From: Bryobacterales bacterium
GTDB lineage: Bacteria > Acidobacteriota > Terriglobia > Bryobacterales > Bryobacteraceae
Direction: 5' to 3'
Assembly (NCBI GenBank): GCA_003164035.1
Contig: PLRS01000045.1
Span: 101,348-165,347 of the forward strand
DNA: 64,000 nt
Part shown: positions 1 to 8,383 of the stretch, one piece after another
Position numbering within the stretch: the first letter of the stretch is position 1
How the letters are laid out: the number at the start of each line of letters is the position of its first letter
Notes under the pieces: model-generated
Told to the model about the DNA's origin: nothing
The model's database searches: none
Seen by the model: only the letters and a program-made list of their open reading frames with translations
Position numbers and translations under genes: made by a program

Positions 1-2607
1 TACCGCTCGGCGGACCCTCAACTGCGAATGAAATGGTTTCGCGCCCTAACATCGACCGGCTTCGGGTCCTTTTTCTCCTGGCTCAATGCCCCTGCCGAGA
101 TTTCGGCGGTGGAACACTACACGGAACTTCCGATTACGCATCTTGCCGCCTTTCTGCATCTGCAGAGAGCGGATCTCAGAGCCGCTTTTCCCGATCCGGG
201 CTCGCAGGACCGAGTCCGATTCATCGAATGGTTCCTGAATCATGGCCGTGCCGAATATGACCTCGATCCGGTTTTTCTGGAAGGAACTTCGCTGGCGTGG
301 CGGCGCTGGTCGAGCGCCCAGGCGCTGGCCAAGAGCCTGGCCGAGGCGGAGGGGCGCATCGCTGCGGTGTATACTGCCGCTGAACGATACTCTGAAGTGT
401 TCGACTGCACCTTGGACGTCTATCGCGGGCAGAGGGCCTGGAAACTGATGCTTGCTGTTCGCCGGGCCTACGCGATGGTTGTCCGTTACGGTTGGAAGGG
501 CCGCATTCGATTGCTATTGGGTCCTCGCCCGCCGATCGGCAATTATGAGTTGTCGTTTCCGTCGCTGAAAAACTACCTGCCGCCGCGGCCGGAGAGCGGG
601 CCATCGGAAGGAATCTCGACGCTGTCGACCAATCAGCCGCCGCCCAGCCGCTATGACGTGATCGTCCTGGCGATCATCGATTTTGGTTTCCGGTTCCAGC
701 GTCCCCAACAGATCGCCTCGGAATTCGCGCGCAGAGGCCATCGGGTCTTCTGGGTAACCGCCACCGAAGTGTTGCCTCCGAATTCTCCGAAGCCCTATCG
801 CGTTGTCCCACTGCGCGAGGGAATCTGGGAGGTCCGCGTACGGGCCCCACAGTGCGACCCGTATCTGGCCATTCTAACCGACGCCACGGTTCGCGAATTC
901 CAGGCGGGCTTGGACCTCCTGTATCGCGACTGGGCCATCGCCGAAACTGCCATCGTGGTCCAGTTACCGTTCTGGCGGCGGCTGGCCTTGAGTTTGCGTC
1001 GCGAGGCATCCAGCGTAATCGTTTACGATTGCATGGATGACTGGGACACCTTCGAAAACCTCGGCGACTTTAATCGCACGGAGGAGGCGCAACTAGCCGC
1101 CGAGTGCGACGTCCTCGTCGTTACAGCGGGGAAACTGAAACAGAAGTTCGCCGATCGAGGGCTGGCGCCCGTGCTGGTGCGCAATGGCGCCGATTTTGAG
1201 TTCTTCAGGTCCGCCGAACCTTTGCCTGAACTGTCAGGCCGCCGCCGGCCGGTAATCGGCTACTTCGGAGCAATCGCGGACTGGATCGATCTGGATCTGG
1301 TGTACGACGTAGCCAAATCCCGCCCCGACTATTCATTCATTTTAGTAGGACAGGTATTTGGCAGAGATACGTCCGCTCTCGAATCGCTGCGCAATGTATG
1401 GCTCCTCGGGTCCCGCCCCTACGAGCAGATGGCCCAGTTGCTGGCCGGCTTCGATGTCTGTATCATACCCTTCCTCCTGAACCAGGTTACACACGCAACC
1501 GATCCGGTGAAGCTCTATGAGTACCTCTCGCAGGGCAAGCCGGTGGTAGCCACGGACATGGGTGAACTTCGCGCCTGTGCGGATCTGCTCTATCTCGCCC
1601 GCGGCAGCGAGCAATTCGCCGCCAAGCTGGACGCCGCGGTCGCCGAATCTGACGCGGCCCTCCGCGAGAGACGAATCGACTTCGCCCGAACGAATAGCTG
1701 GCCGACTCGCGTGTCAGTCCTAGACATGGCCATACGGGAGTGCTTTCCAAAGGTCTCGGTTCTGATTGTCACCCATAACAGCGCCGAGTTCCTCGGCCCG
1801 TGCCTTCGCGCGCTTTCTGTCGATACTTCCTATCCCGCCATGGAGGTGATCGTCATCGACAATGCCTCCACAGACGAAAGCGCAGGTATTGCTGAGCAAT
1901 TCAAAGCTGAAGATGATCGTATTTCGGTCGTAAGGATGGCCTCCAATACGGGCTTTGCCGGGGGGAACAACGCCGCCGCAAGGTTCGCCAGCGGTGAGTT
2001 TTTGGTTTTCCTCAACGCCGATGCGATGGTGACCCCCGGTTGGCTGGCTTATCTCCTGCGTCATCTGGACTTGGATCCATCAATCGGCCTGATCTGTCCG
2101 GTAACCAACTTCGCGGGCAATGAAGCGAAGATCAATGTGGAGTATACCGACGAGCGGAGCATGCGCAGTTTCGCCCTGCGGATTGCCAGCGAGAACCGCG
2201 GCTCAGTAATCGATATGCGCGTCGCGCCGTTGTTCTGTGCTTTAATACGGCGGGATCTGTTCCAGGATCTCGGCGGACTGGATGAAGGCTACCGGATTGG
2301 CATGTTTGAAGATGACGATCTGGCCGAGGCCGTTCGGAAGCGCGGATTCCGCGTCTGCGCCGCTGACGACTGCTTCGTGCATCATTTCGGCCAGGGCTCT
2401 TTTTCGAAGCTCGCTCAAGAAGAATATGACCGAATTTTCGAGGCGAACCGCAGGCACTTTGAGCAGAAGTGGAATACGACATGGATTCGCCACCAGACAC
2501 GGCCCAATGTCCGGCCAGCGTACGAGGAGGCCCGCTTCACGCCGGCGAAGTTTTGCGAGGCGCCTTTGAAGAACACCCCAACAGCGCGGCAGCCCCCATC
2601 TTGGTGA
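1..2607 (+). CDS. Two-module glycosyltransferase (GT4-like plus GT2), 5' end outside window
   Basis: The frame is open from the first base and the ATG at 28 has no clear ribosome binding site, so the true start probably lies upstream. Counting from that ATG (859 aa), residues 1-200 have no fold I recognise. Residues about 210-565 look like a GT-B glycosyltransferase of the GT1/GT4 type, with the C-terminal signature PVKLYEYLSQGKPVVATD. From about residue 575 a GT2 (GT-A) module begins with VSVLIVTHNS and VIVIDNASTDES, followed by FLNADAM and a late acidic FEDDDLAEA motif. Such double enzymes usually build surface polysaccharide or O-antigen in the cytoplasm. The donor and acceptor sugars cannot be read from the sequence. 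The next gene converges on it. Confidence 0.88.
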   Translation, partial: YRSADPQLRMKWFRALTSTGFGSFFSWLNAPAEISAVEHYTELPITHLAAFLHLQRADLRAAFPDPGSQDRVRFIEWFLNHGRAEYDLDPVFLEGTSLAWRRWSSAQALAKSLAEAEGRIAAVYTAAERYSEVFDCTLDVYRGQRAWKLMLAVRRAYAMVVRYGWKGRIRLLLGPRPPIGNYELSFPSLKNYLPPRPESGPSEGISTLSTNQPPPSRYDVIVLAIIDFGFRFQRPQQIASEFARRGHRVFWVTATEVLPPNSPKPYRVVPLREGIWEVRVRAPQCDPYLAILTDATVREFQAGLDLLYRDWAIAETAIVVQLPFWRRLALSLRREASSVIVYDCMDDWDTFENLGDFNRTEEAQLAAECDVLVVTAGKLKQKFADRGLAPVLVRNGADFEFFRSAEPLPELSGRRRPVIGYFGAIADWIDLDLVYDVAKSRPDYSFILVGQVFGRDTSALESLRNVWLLGSRPYEQMAQLLAGFDVCIIPFLLNQVTHATDPVKLYEYLSQGKPVVATDMGELRACADLLYLARGSEQFAAKLDAAVAESDAALRERRIDFARTNSWPTRVSVLDMAIRECFPKVSVLIVTHNSAEFLGPCLRALSVDTSYPAMEVIVIDNASTDESAGIAEQFKAEDDRISVVRMASNTGFAGGNNAAARFASGEFLVFLNADAMVTPGWLAYLLRHLDLDPSIGLICPVTNFAGNEAKINVEYTDERSMRSFALRIASENRGSVIDMRVAPLFCALIRRDLFQDLGGLDEGYRIGMFEDDDLAEAVRKRGFRVCAADDCFVHHFGQGSFSKLAQEEYDRIFEANRRHFEQKWNTTWIRHQTRPNVRPAYEEARFTPAKFCEAPLKNTPTARQPPSW

Positions 2608-2807
2608 GCGACACACCGCGGCGCTCTACAGCCCCCGTCCCGGAATGTCGGCATGGAGGGCACGAAACGATCGATCCCCCATTCAGAGGATCGAGCGACG
2701 TCAGACCACAGTCACGGCAACGGCAGTACCAATACGGAACTTTCTTGAAGAGGCCTCGCTGCTGTCCTCCACAGGCAGACAAGCGCGATACGGACGCAAG
2801 TTCGAAT

Positions 2808-3728
2808 TCACCGAATCGATTTCCCCTGTCCGATTAGAAGCGCAAAATCGCTCGGCAGCAAACCCGCCGCGATGAGCGAGGTCTCGATGCCATCGATACA
2901 GTCGACCAGGCGATCCACTTCCGGATCGTCATCCGCCAGGTTCTGGACGATCCCCGAGTAGAGAAGATGCTGAATTGTCCCGCCGAGATTTTGGCGACGT
3001 ACGACCTCGAAATGTTGGTAGAACGCAGTCACGATATCCGCCGAGCGAATCGCCTCGCTGGGACAGACCTCGATAACCTGTTCGGGAGTGCTGCGGCCTT
3101 CCGAGCGTTTTTCGACGCCGTTTGCATACCGCCGCAGATCTTTGGACATCAGTCCAAGTAACCGCTCCACCCAACTCAGTTGGAGATCCGTCCATTGAAA
3201 GCGGCTGGGGCCCACGAACTCGTCGAGAACGAAGAAGCCGCGATCGGTGAGTCCCGCGCTCACCTGTTCCATGATATGTTCCAAAGCCTCGAAATGATGG
3301 AAGCTCTGGCGCGCGTAAATCAAGTCGTATTTTCGGCGTTCCAGCTTGATCGTATTGACGTCGCTTGCCCTCAACTCGACGTTCCCCTTGGCCGTAAATC
3401 GCGAAACGTCCAGGTCGATGCCGACGCCCTTGCGTGCCAATCCTCGTTGCAAGTTCTCCGCCAGGGCCGCCCCGTTTCCGCACCCCAGTTCCAAGGCGAT
3501 CTCCGCCGGTCCGGACAATTTGCCAATGATCCAATCCTGCCATTCCAGTCCTTCGATCAGTGCCTTGCCGTGGTAGTGGTACGCCACCCGTGGGTGATTC
3601 AGCCAGAAGAGACGCTCGCCGCCGGCCGCGCGGCGCTCGACATCGTTCCAGTGCGACACCTCCGCCGCTCGGTTGTCGCGGCGATCTGTGACCTCCTCCC
3701 GCTTCCGCCAACCTTGGAGAAATGACAT
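2808..3728 (-). CDS. Class I SAM-dependent methyltransferase
   Basis: A 306-residue protein if started at the ATG at 3728; a GTG just upstream at 3731 is also in frame. The Rossmann methyltransferase core is clear: motif I ALELGCGNGAALAENL near residues 75-90, then GVGIDLD (acidic end of beta 2), a D-x-N loop, and YDLIYARQSFHHFEALEHI followed by GFFVLDEFVGPSRFQW. This is the layout of small-molecule or lipid/sugar methyltransferases of the Methyltransf_11/25 type. It converges on the glycosyltransferase with 200 bp between them, so a role in glycan or surface-metabolite modification is possible but is only inference from position. The substrate is unknown. Confidence 0.85.
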   Translation of the reverse strand: MSFLQGWRKREEVTDRRDNRAAEVSHWNDVERRAAGGERLFWLNHPRVAYHYHGKALIEGLEWQDWIIGKLSGPAEIALELGCGNGAALAENLQRGLARKGVGIDLDVSRFTAKGNVELRASDVNTIKLERRKYDLIYARQSFHHFEALEHIMEQVSAGLTDRGFFVLDEFVGPSRFQWTDLQLSWVERLLGLMSKDLRRYANGVEKRSEGRSTPEQVIEVCPSEAIRSADIVTAFYQHFEVVRRQNLGGTIQHLLYSGIVQNLADDDPEVDRLVDCIDGIETSLIAAGLLPSDFALLIGQGKSIR

Positions 3729-3731
3729 CAC

Positions 3732-4733
3732 AATTAGTGTCTCACTATCTTTCCGTCCTCGCCATTCAAGCTGGCGGTGCGGCTAAACCATCTGGTTCGT
3801 GCGATAACCGACGATTGTGAATAGGCGCGATCATACGGCGGTCAAGGAGCAAATTCTCACCTCGTCGGACGTTCTGCTGGCAAGTCAGCTCTTTTATGAC
3901 GTCCAAGCGCAGGAATACGACGCCACGAACCACGTTATCAATGGGCTTGTTGAAGGATGCCGGAATCCCGCTGCCGCTTAATTTTGGTCCCGGATTGGTG
4001 CTTGCGCTTGTCCGGCCGGCTCAGCCTATCGTTCTCGTTAACGGGCGTGAGGAGCGAGTGCTCTGACGGGGGTAGGACCAAGGTCAATGAAACCTGAGGA
4101 TCCGCGGCGGCCGTCAGGCCAAATGCTTCCACAGTCAGTCGAGACCAACGGTTATTTCACGCGGCTTCGCGACTCGCAGGAATGGCGCGCCATTGGCCTC
4201 GTGCTGCGCCGTTCCACGGAACGGCCTCAGGTTTACGAGGTGGGCGCGAGTATAAATCCGATCCCTCCGGCCGCGGCGTTGACCCGGCGATTCCGGTCCT
4301 GAAGCTGGAATCGCTCTCCGGTGCGGCTTGGGAGAATCCCTTCGGCGATGGACGCTCGTCGGAGCGTATCGCGGACGACCTTTTGCAGCGTATGCGCACC
4401 GGCGGCTTCGCGAGACACCGTCGCGAAGACTACCACCTTGACGTCGACTACTCCTATCGCGGCGACGGGCAATATTGAAGCGCGCATCGTCCGATGAGTG
4501 CATGAGGTCGAAAAAAGAGTATCGATCCTTCCCCGACCACGCTGGTGCCCGTCTGCTGCGAGTCTCCGGGTAGCTGTCGCGCTGCACTTTATGATCGGAA
4601 ACGTGACTGCTTAATTTCAATGGGTTCCGGCTTTTCAGTACAACGAGCATTGCAGTTAAACGTCGGAATACTGTGTCCTTTCGGTGAGGCTGCGTAGGAT
4701 CGCTGCGGACGCGATTTTCTTTGGGGAAAATGG
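3732..4733. other. About 1 kb without a recognisable gene
   Basis: Short open frames occur on both strands, including a plus-strand frame of about 50 codons ending near 3978 and two overlapping plus-strand frames at 4087-4478. None has a convincing start, a domain, or a composition I trust. The position next to a pile of dead mobile elements suggests decayed DNA. I see no RNA gene or CRISPR here. Confidence 0.5.
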
Positions 4734-5279
4734 TCAGCCCAAAATGCGGCGCACCGGGGTGCGGCCGATCTGCAAGCGGCGGGCGATCTCCGACTTGCTG
4801 GCGCCGCCCCGATGCAGTTTCCGGATTTCCGCAGCGTGGAGAACTGCGGTTGCCGGCCGGCCGAGACGTCGGCCGTTCTGACGAGCGTGGGCCAAGCCAG
4901 CACGCGTTCGGGAACTGGAGCATCTCGGAGTGGGCTTCGTGTCGTCGTTGTGCATCACGCTGCCCTGCGCCGCTTGCCGGATCAACTCTTCCAGCACGGG
5001 GCGGAGCAGTTTCGCGGCGGCTTCCATCAGTTCCCACTGTGTGGTTGCCGGTAAGGGCATTCCTAGTTGGCCTTGCAGTCTTTCCAGCCCCTTAAATGGC
5101 ATTCCGGTACCGTACTTCAACAGGGCGATCATCGCCACGGCTGTCTCCTCGTACTTGGCCGAACCCGCCGCCGGTTCGTCGGCGGTGAAGACCTCTAACG
5201 TATCTTCCTCAAGGCCACCGCCGTCGCAGCGCGCGAACGCTTCCACGCCCACTCGGCTGGGTGGCTTACTGCCGGTTTG
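4734..5279 (-). pseudogene. IS66 transposase fragment joined to a resolvase C-terminus
   Basis: Part of one 225-codon frame whose pieces belong to different families. Positions about 5279-4937 encode an internal stretch of an IS66-family transposase (ALLKYGTGMPFKGLERLQGQ, then PATTQW and EELIRQAAQGSVMHNDDT). The DDE catalytic centre beyond NDDT is missing. At about 4916-4734 the frame changes to the C-terminal DNA-binding helix-turn-helix of a serine recombinase (HARQNGRRLGRP, then GGASKSEIARRLQIGRTPV). The catalytic domain of that recombinase is absent. I read this as a scar of successive insertions and deletions that by chance kept the frame open, not a functional gene. The same frame runs back into the integrase remnant upstream. 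Confidence 0.7.
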
Positions 5280-5304
5280 ACAGGAGGTCACCAATGACGC
5301 CGCG

Positions 5305-5667
5305 TTTGCCGACTGCAACGCCAACTGCCGTTTTTTCAGAGCTTCATCAATGCGAAGTTGGTTGCCTTCAAAGTCGTCGATGCGCAACGCGAGAGCCTCA
5401 CCCGGACGCAAGCCACATACAGCAAAGAATTCGCAGCACGAGATGCTCCCGCGGCGAAGCCGCCGTAAGGAGGGCTTGCACCTCCTCGACTGTGAGAAAC
5501 CTTTCGCAAGGCTTTTTGTGGATGTTTGGCAGTGCGAGTTTCCGCGCGGGGTTCTTGGGAATCAGGTCTTCGTCAATCGCATATTCGAAATAAGCTTTCA
5601 AGTACCTGCGAATATGTTTGACCGCGGATTTCGAGTACCTATCCTCCGCCATCTTGTTCACCAGCAA
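5305..5667 (-). pseudogene. Tyrosine recombinase/integrase remnant with frameshift
   Basis: The first frame (5667-5398) encodes an integrase core-binding domain: YLKAYFEYAIDEDLIPKNPA, then LALPNIHKKPCERFLTVEEV. It ends at LCCMWLASG and a stop. The sequence continues in another frame from 5411 as CGLRPGEALALRIDDF, which is the start of the catalytic domain carrying the first active-site Arg. A small indel near 5405-5415 therefore split the gene. The catalytic HxxR and Tyr segments are missing because IS66-derived sequence follows. It lies about 1.4 kb outside the left copy of the tRNA-Pro repeat, so it may belong to an older, decayed element. Confidence 0.72.
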
Positions 5668-5702
5668 CTGAAGGGGAGTCAGCGTGATCTTGCGTGGAGA
5701 AT

Positions 5703-5718
5703 CACTAGTGTCCGGCTA
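5703..5718 (+). repeat. Left terminal inverted repeat of the IS4-family element
   Basis: Pairs with 7009-7024 at 15 of 16 positions. It lies just beyond the transposase stop codon. Confidence 0.85.
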
Positions 5719-6890
5719 TAAGTCGAACAAACTCAATTGGTTGGCGGAGGCGCCCAGATCGTTCGCGAAGTCGGACGCCTGAAGTGCCCGTAAGATGGGC
5801 GTTTTCTCGAAAAGCGGCACGCTCAAAATCTGTAAAATCTGGTAGAGGCTCGCCTCCAGCCCCAGGCGCTTGCGAACGATGGCTACCAGGACATAGACTG
5901 ACACTGCGATCCAGATCTGGGTCTTTACCGCGTTCTCACTGGTACCGTAGAAGGCCTTGATGCGCAGGTGCTGCTTGATCCACTTGAAGAATAATTCCAC
6001 CTGCCAACGGCACTTGTAGATCTGCGCGATGATCAGTGCCGGTAGAGTGAAGTTGTTGGTGAGAAGCTTGAATCGCTTCCTGGTTTCCACATCGAGGTAG
6101 CTCACGCGGCGCAACGCCTCCGGGTACGCTTTCGCCGAATCGATGGCGGTCAGAATGGCGGTGTGATTGGAGCGAACGCCGGTGGCCTTGTCCACGGCAT
6201 GGGAGTAGCGACGCTGCAGCAGGACGTTGGATTTCGTGCGCACGACGAAGCGAAGAAGGCGGAACTGAGCGCGAACCTGTAAAGACGCTCGAAATCGACG
6301 TAGCCCCTGTCCATGACGTAAAACGCCCCAGCCTCCGGAAATATCTCGTCGAGGATATTGACGTCATGCACCTTGCCGTCCGTGATGCGGATAAACGTGG
6401 GGATGTTGCCGTGCAGGTCCAGAAGAGTGTGCATCTTGACGGCGGCTTTGTGCCGGCGGAACTTGGCCCACGGGAACAACGCCAGGCACAGATCGATGGT
6501 GGTCGAGTCCAGCGCGTACAAACTCTGGTCCAGATCCACGCCGATGGGATCGGCGGCATACAGCGGTCGCGCCATGCGGATGAGCACCTGTGCGAAGTCG
6601 GCGTAGATGCGCCAGTCGTGGGCGTCATTGGCGTCGGCCAATGTGGAGCGTGACACTCGGCCGTGGAAGCCCATGTGATAGAGCTTGCCTCCCAGAGAGC
6701 GCAAGCATGCTTCTATGTCGCGAAGACCATCCCGATAAGTGAGTTGGGCAAAGGCCATCGACAGATACTGATCCCAGCAAGAGAAGCCTCGCGGTCGCAC
6801 ATCGCCGCCGTAACGCGCCACGCAACGGCGAAACTCGCGGTCCGGCAGGAAGCCCAGCAGTTGAGAGAATACGGTTCGACCTTGGTTCAC
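5716..6890 (-). pseudogene. IS4-family transposase with DUF4372 N-terminus, frameshifted
   Basis: The probable start is the GTG at 6890, giving VNQGRTVFSQLLGFLPDREF, the typical N-terminus of this group; an upstream ATG at 6950 only adds unrelated residues. The DDE catalytic parts are visible: YALDSTTIDLCLALFPWAKF, VMDRGYVDFERLYRF, and, in a second frame, YKCRWQVELFFKWIKQHL with its Tyr-Arg-Lys/Glu signature. The two frames overlap at 6150-6243, and the reading frame changes shortly after DFERLYRF (about 6245-6275), so a single indel breaks the protein. A programmed frameshift is possible in IS elements but is not typical of IS4, so I call it a pseudogene. Confidence 0.8.
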
Positions 6891-7008
6891 GCACCATTGT
6901 GGCCCGCTCAGGAGCCCGCTTTGGGGCTGTCGCCGTTCAAATCGCGGCAATGCAAAATCTCGCGCAACTCTCAGAACCAGAGGGGCTTGCCGTCGGGCAG
7001 GCGGGTGT

Positions 7009-7024
7009 TAGCCGGACAGTAGTG
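7009..7024 (-). repeat. Right terminal inverted repeat of the IS4-family element
   Basis: Its complement matches 5703-5718 with one mismatch. It lies about 120 bp before the probable transposase start, which leaves room for the element's promoter. Confidence 0.85.
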
Positions 7025-7046
7025 ATTTGAAATGTAAAAGGACATT

Positions 7047-7096
7047 TGGTCGGGGCGAGTGGATTCGAACCACCGACCTCCTGGTCCCGAACCAGG
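7047..7096 (-). repeat. Left attachment-site copy: 3' part of tRNA-Pro
   Basis: Fifty bases identical to 24761-24810, covering the CCA end, acceptor strand, T-arm, variable region and anticodon arm of the tRNA-Pro gene. The identity stops abruptly at the end of the anticodon stem, so this copy cannot make a tRNA. Direct repeats of a tRNA 3' end are the standard footprint of site-specific integration by a tyrosine recombinase. This would be the distal att site of the island, and the intact tRNA marks the other end. Confidence 0.88.
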
Positions 7097-7224
7097 AGAC
7101 AGCCATTTTGCCTGGTTTTGCGCCGGTATGCTGATCTTCCATATAGTCCCAGTTCAGCTTGTGTCTTCAAAGAGTTGCGCGCCGCTGGCTTTGCATGCGT
7201 ATGCGCTCAGTTGCAGACTTTGGT

Positions 7225-7251
7225 TGCACGAAAAGGGCAAGAAAAGGGCAA
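7225..7251 (+). repeat. Island-end repeat, left copy (two 11-bp tandem units)
   Basis: A 27-bp segment identical to 24667-24693. It consists of tgcacg followed by two tandem copies of AAAAGGGCAAG. It sits about 130 bp inside the left att repeat, and its twin about 70 bp inside the right one. Tandem motifs near att cores often bind the integrase or excisionase; that role is inferred. Confidence 0.7.
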
Positions 7252-7281
7252 GGTTTGCGGGGCAGCGAAACTCGTTCCAGG

Positions 7282-7857
7282 TCATCGCTCCGATCCTCCT
7301 GGTCTCTGCAGGCCTATCGTCTTGAAAAAACTGACGAAGCCGGGTGCGTTGATACTCAACCTATCGAGCACGTACTCCACAGTTTGGTTGATCGACGTAG
7401 CTTGCCGCTCAAGCGTCTCCACAACAAACTTGGGGTCGAGGTCATACAGGTTGCGGAGGAACGTACTAGGCCCCATTACCGCGATCGAATAGGGCTCCAG
7501 CGCTGTTCTGGGGAAATCCTTCAGGTTATGGGTGACGATGACTTCCGCATTGCACCGGGCGGCGGCGGCCAGGACATGCCGATCCTTGGGATGGTTTGTC
7601 ATGACCGGAATGAGATCCTCGTGGCCTTCCACCCACGCTTCCGGGAAGTGGCGCCGGATTTCACTCTCTCTGTAGGCGACTTGCTCATCCGTCAACCCGA
7701 AGTTCTCCGCGAGGCTCCGGTTCACTTCGCTCATGATTTGATCGGTCCACTTTGGCAGGTACAGTTTTCGCGCTCCGGCAAGACGCAGCAGAGTATCCGC
7801 CAAAGGCATCGGGATAAGGACGCAGGCGTCCAGAACGACCTTGACGCCTGCTCTCAC
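7282..7857 (-). CDS. PIN-domain ribonuclease toxin, VapC50-like
   Basis: A 191-aa protein with a PIN_3-type fold. It starts VVLDACVLIPMPLADTLLRL with the first catalytic Asp, has SEVNRSLAEN with an acidic residue, KDRHVLAAAARCNAEVIVTHNLKDFP with the next acids, and a long C-terminal extension. Its size, motif spacing and excisionase-like partner match the VapBC50 type described in Mycobacterium tuberculosis. PIN toxins cleave RNA using Mg2+ held by the Asp/Glu cluster and are neutralised by the partner. The start lies 9 bp after the antitoxin stop, so the pair is one transcript. The last residues extend to within about 185 bp of the left att repeat. It appears intact and could stabilise the island. 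Confidence 0.85.
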   Translation of the reverse strand: MRAGVKVVLDACVLIPMPLADTLLRLAGARKLYLPKWTDQIMSEVNRSLAENFGLTDEQVAYRESEIRRHFPEAWVEGHEDLIPVMTNHPKDRHVLAAAARCNAEVIVTHNLKDFPRTALEPYSIAVMGPSTFLRNLYDLDPKFVVETLERQATSINQTVEYVLDRLSINAPGFVSFFKTIGLQRPGGSER

Positions 7858-7866
7858 CCGACCCTC

Positions 7867-8331
7867 TCACTCATCACTGCCGCCTTCCGGCATTACGTTG
7901 CGGTCGTACAGCCCAGCTTCAAAAGCTTGACGGGAGAGACCGTCGAGAGCCGCCTGACGTTCCTCGTCGCGCTTGCGGGCGAATTCAAGAACGTCTCGTA
8001 GATAAACGCGACGCTGATTCCCAACCCTGTGGTGGGCCATTGCGCCGGTCTCGAGCAACTTGATAAAGAACGGCCGGGACATGCCTAACAGGTCCGCCGC
8101 ACGCTGTGTGGTAACAAGTTTATTGTCCGGCAGCAGCGTCACTGACTTGCCTTCTGCCATGAGTCCGACGACCTTCCTGAGAACTTCGTATACCGTCGGA
8201 GGGACGACGAGCCGTTCTCCGGACGCACTGACCAACGCTGGAGGACCCAGGTCGAGCATCCTTTCAAGATCGCGAACCTGCACCTGCTCAGTTGCTGGCA
8301 GGGTAATCGGCTCTCGGGCTGCTATCCTCAT
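7867..8331 (-). CDS. Excisionase-family HTH antitoxin, VapB50-like
   Basis: A 154-aa protein if translated from the ATG at 8331; in-frame ATGs at 8349 and 8391 would run through the 9-bp tandem repeat and are less likely. Near residues 70-120 there is a winged helix-turn-helix of the excisionase/HTH_17 type (LVTTQRAADLLGMSRPFFIK, then HRVGNQRRVYLRDVLEFARK). The C-terminal tail, rich in acidic residues, is the expected toxin-binding part. It starts 4 bp after the methylase stop, so it may be expressed from the defence operon as well as its own promoter. DNA-binding antitoxins of this kind usually repress their own operon. Confidence 0.82.
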   Translation of the reverse strand: MRIAAREPITLPATEQVQVRDLERMLDLGPPALVSASGERLVVPPTVYEVLRKVVGLMAEGKSVTLLPDNKLVTTQRAADLLGMSRPFFIKLLETGAMAHHRVGNQRRVYLRDVLEFARKRDEERQAALDGLSRQAFEAGLYDRNVMPEGGSDE

Positions 8332-8347
8332 GACATCAGAATACCAC

Positions 8348-8383
8348 ATACTCGCAATACTCGCAATACTCGCAATAGTCGAA
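8348..8383 (+). repeat. 9-bp tandem repeat at the methylase 3' end
   Basis: Three perfect copies of ATACTCGCA (8348-8374) and a fourth imperfect one. In the methylase frame they encode repeated Glu-Tyr-Cys just before the stop. Nine bases is a multiple of three, so copy-number changes would alter only tail length. Upstream frames of the antitoxin also read through it. Confidence 0.85.

Larger units (their letters stand above)
5703..7024 (-). mobile_element. IS4-family insertion sequence with terminal inverted repeats
   Basis: Two 16-bp ends, 5703-5718 (cactagtgtccggcta) and the complement of 7009-7024 (cactactgtccggcta), match at 15 of 16 positions and bracket a single transposase gene that nearly fills the 1.32-kb element. 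This is a usual size for IS4-family elements of the DUF4372 transposase type. I see no clear target duplication: the outer flanks are gagaat and atttga. The right end lies only 22 bp from the tRNA-Pro fragment. Confidence 0.85.

Noticed and set aside
4135..5037. A 300-codon minus-strand frame in the mobile-element graveyard
   Set aside because: Arg/Ser/Pro-rich, no motif, and it overlaps the IS66/resolvase remnant in another frame.
7049..7150. Short plus-strand frames starting MVGASGFEPPTSWSR at both tRNA-Pro copies
   Set aside because: This peptide is the familiar false translation of the complementary strand of a tRNA gene. It has no other support.
7159..8001. A 280-codon plus-strand frame over the VapBC50-like pair
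   Set aside because: Antisense to a toxin-antitoxin pair with clear motifs.
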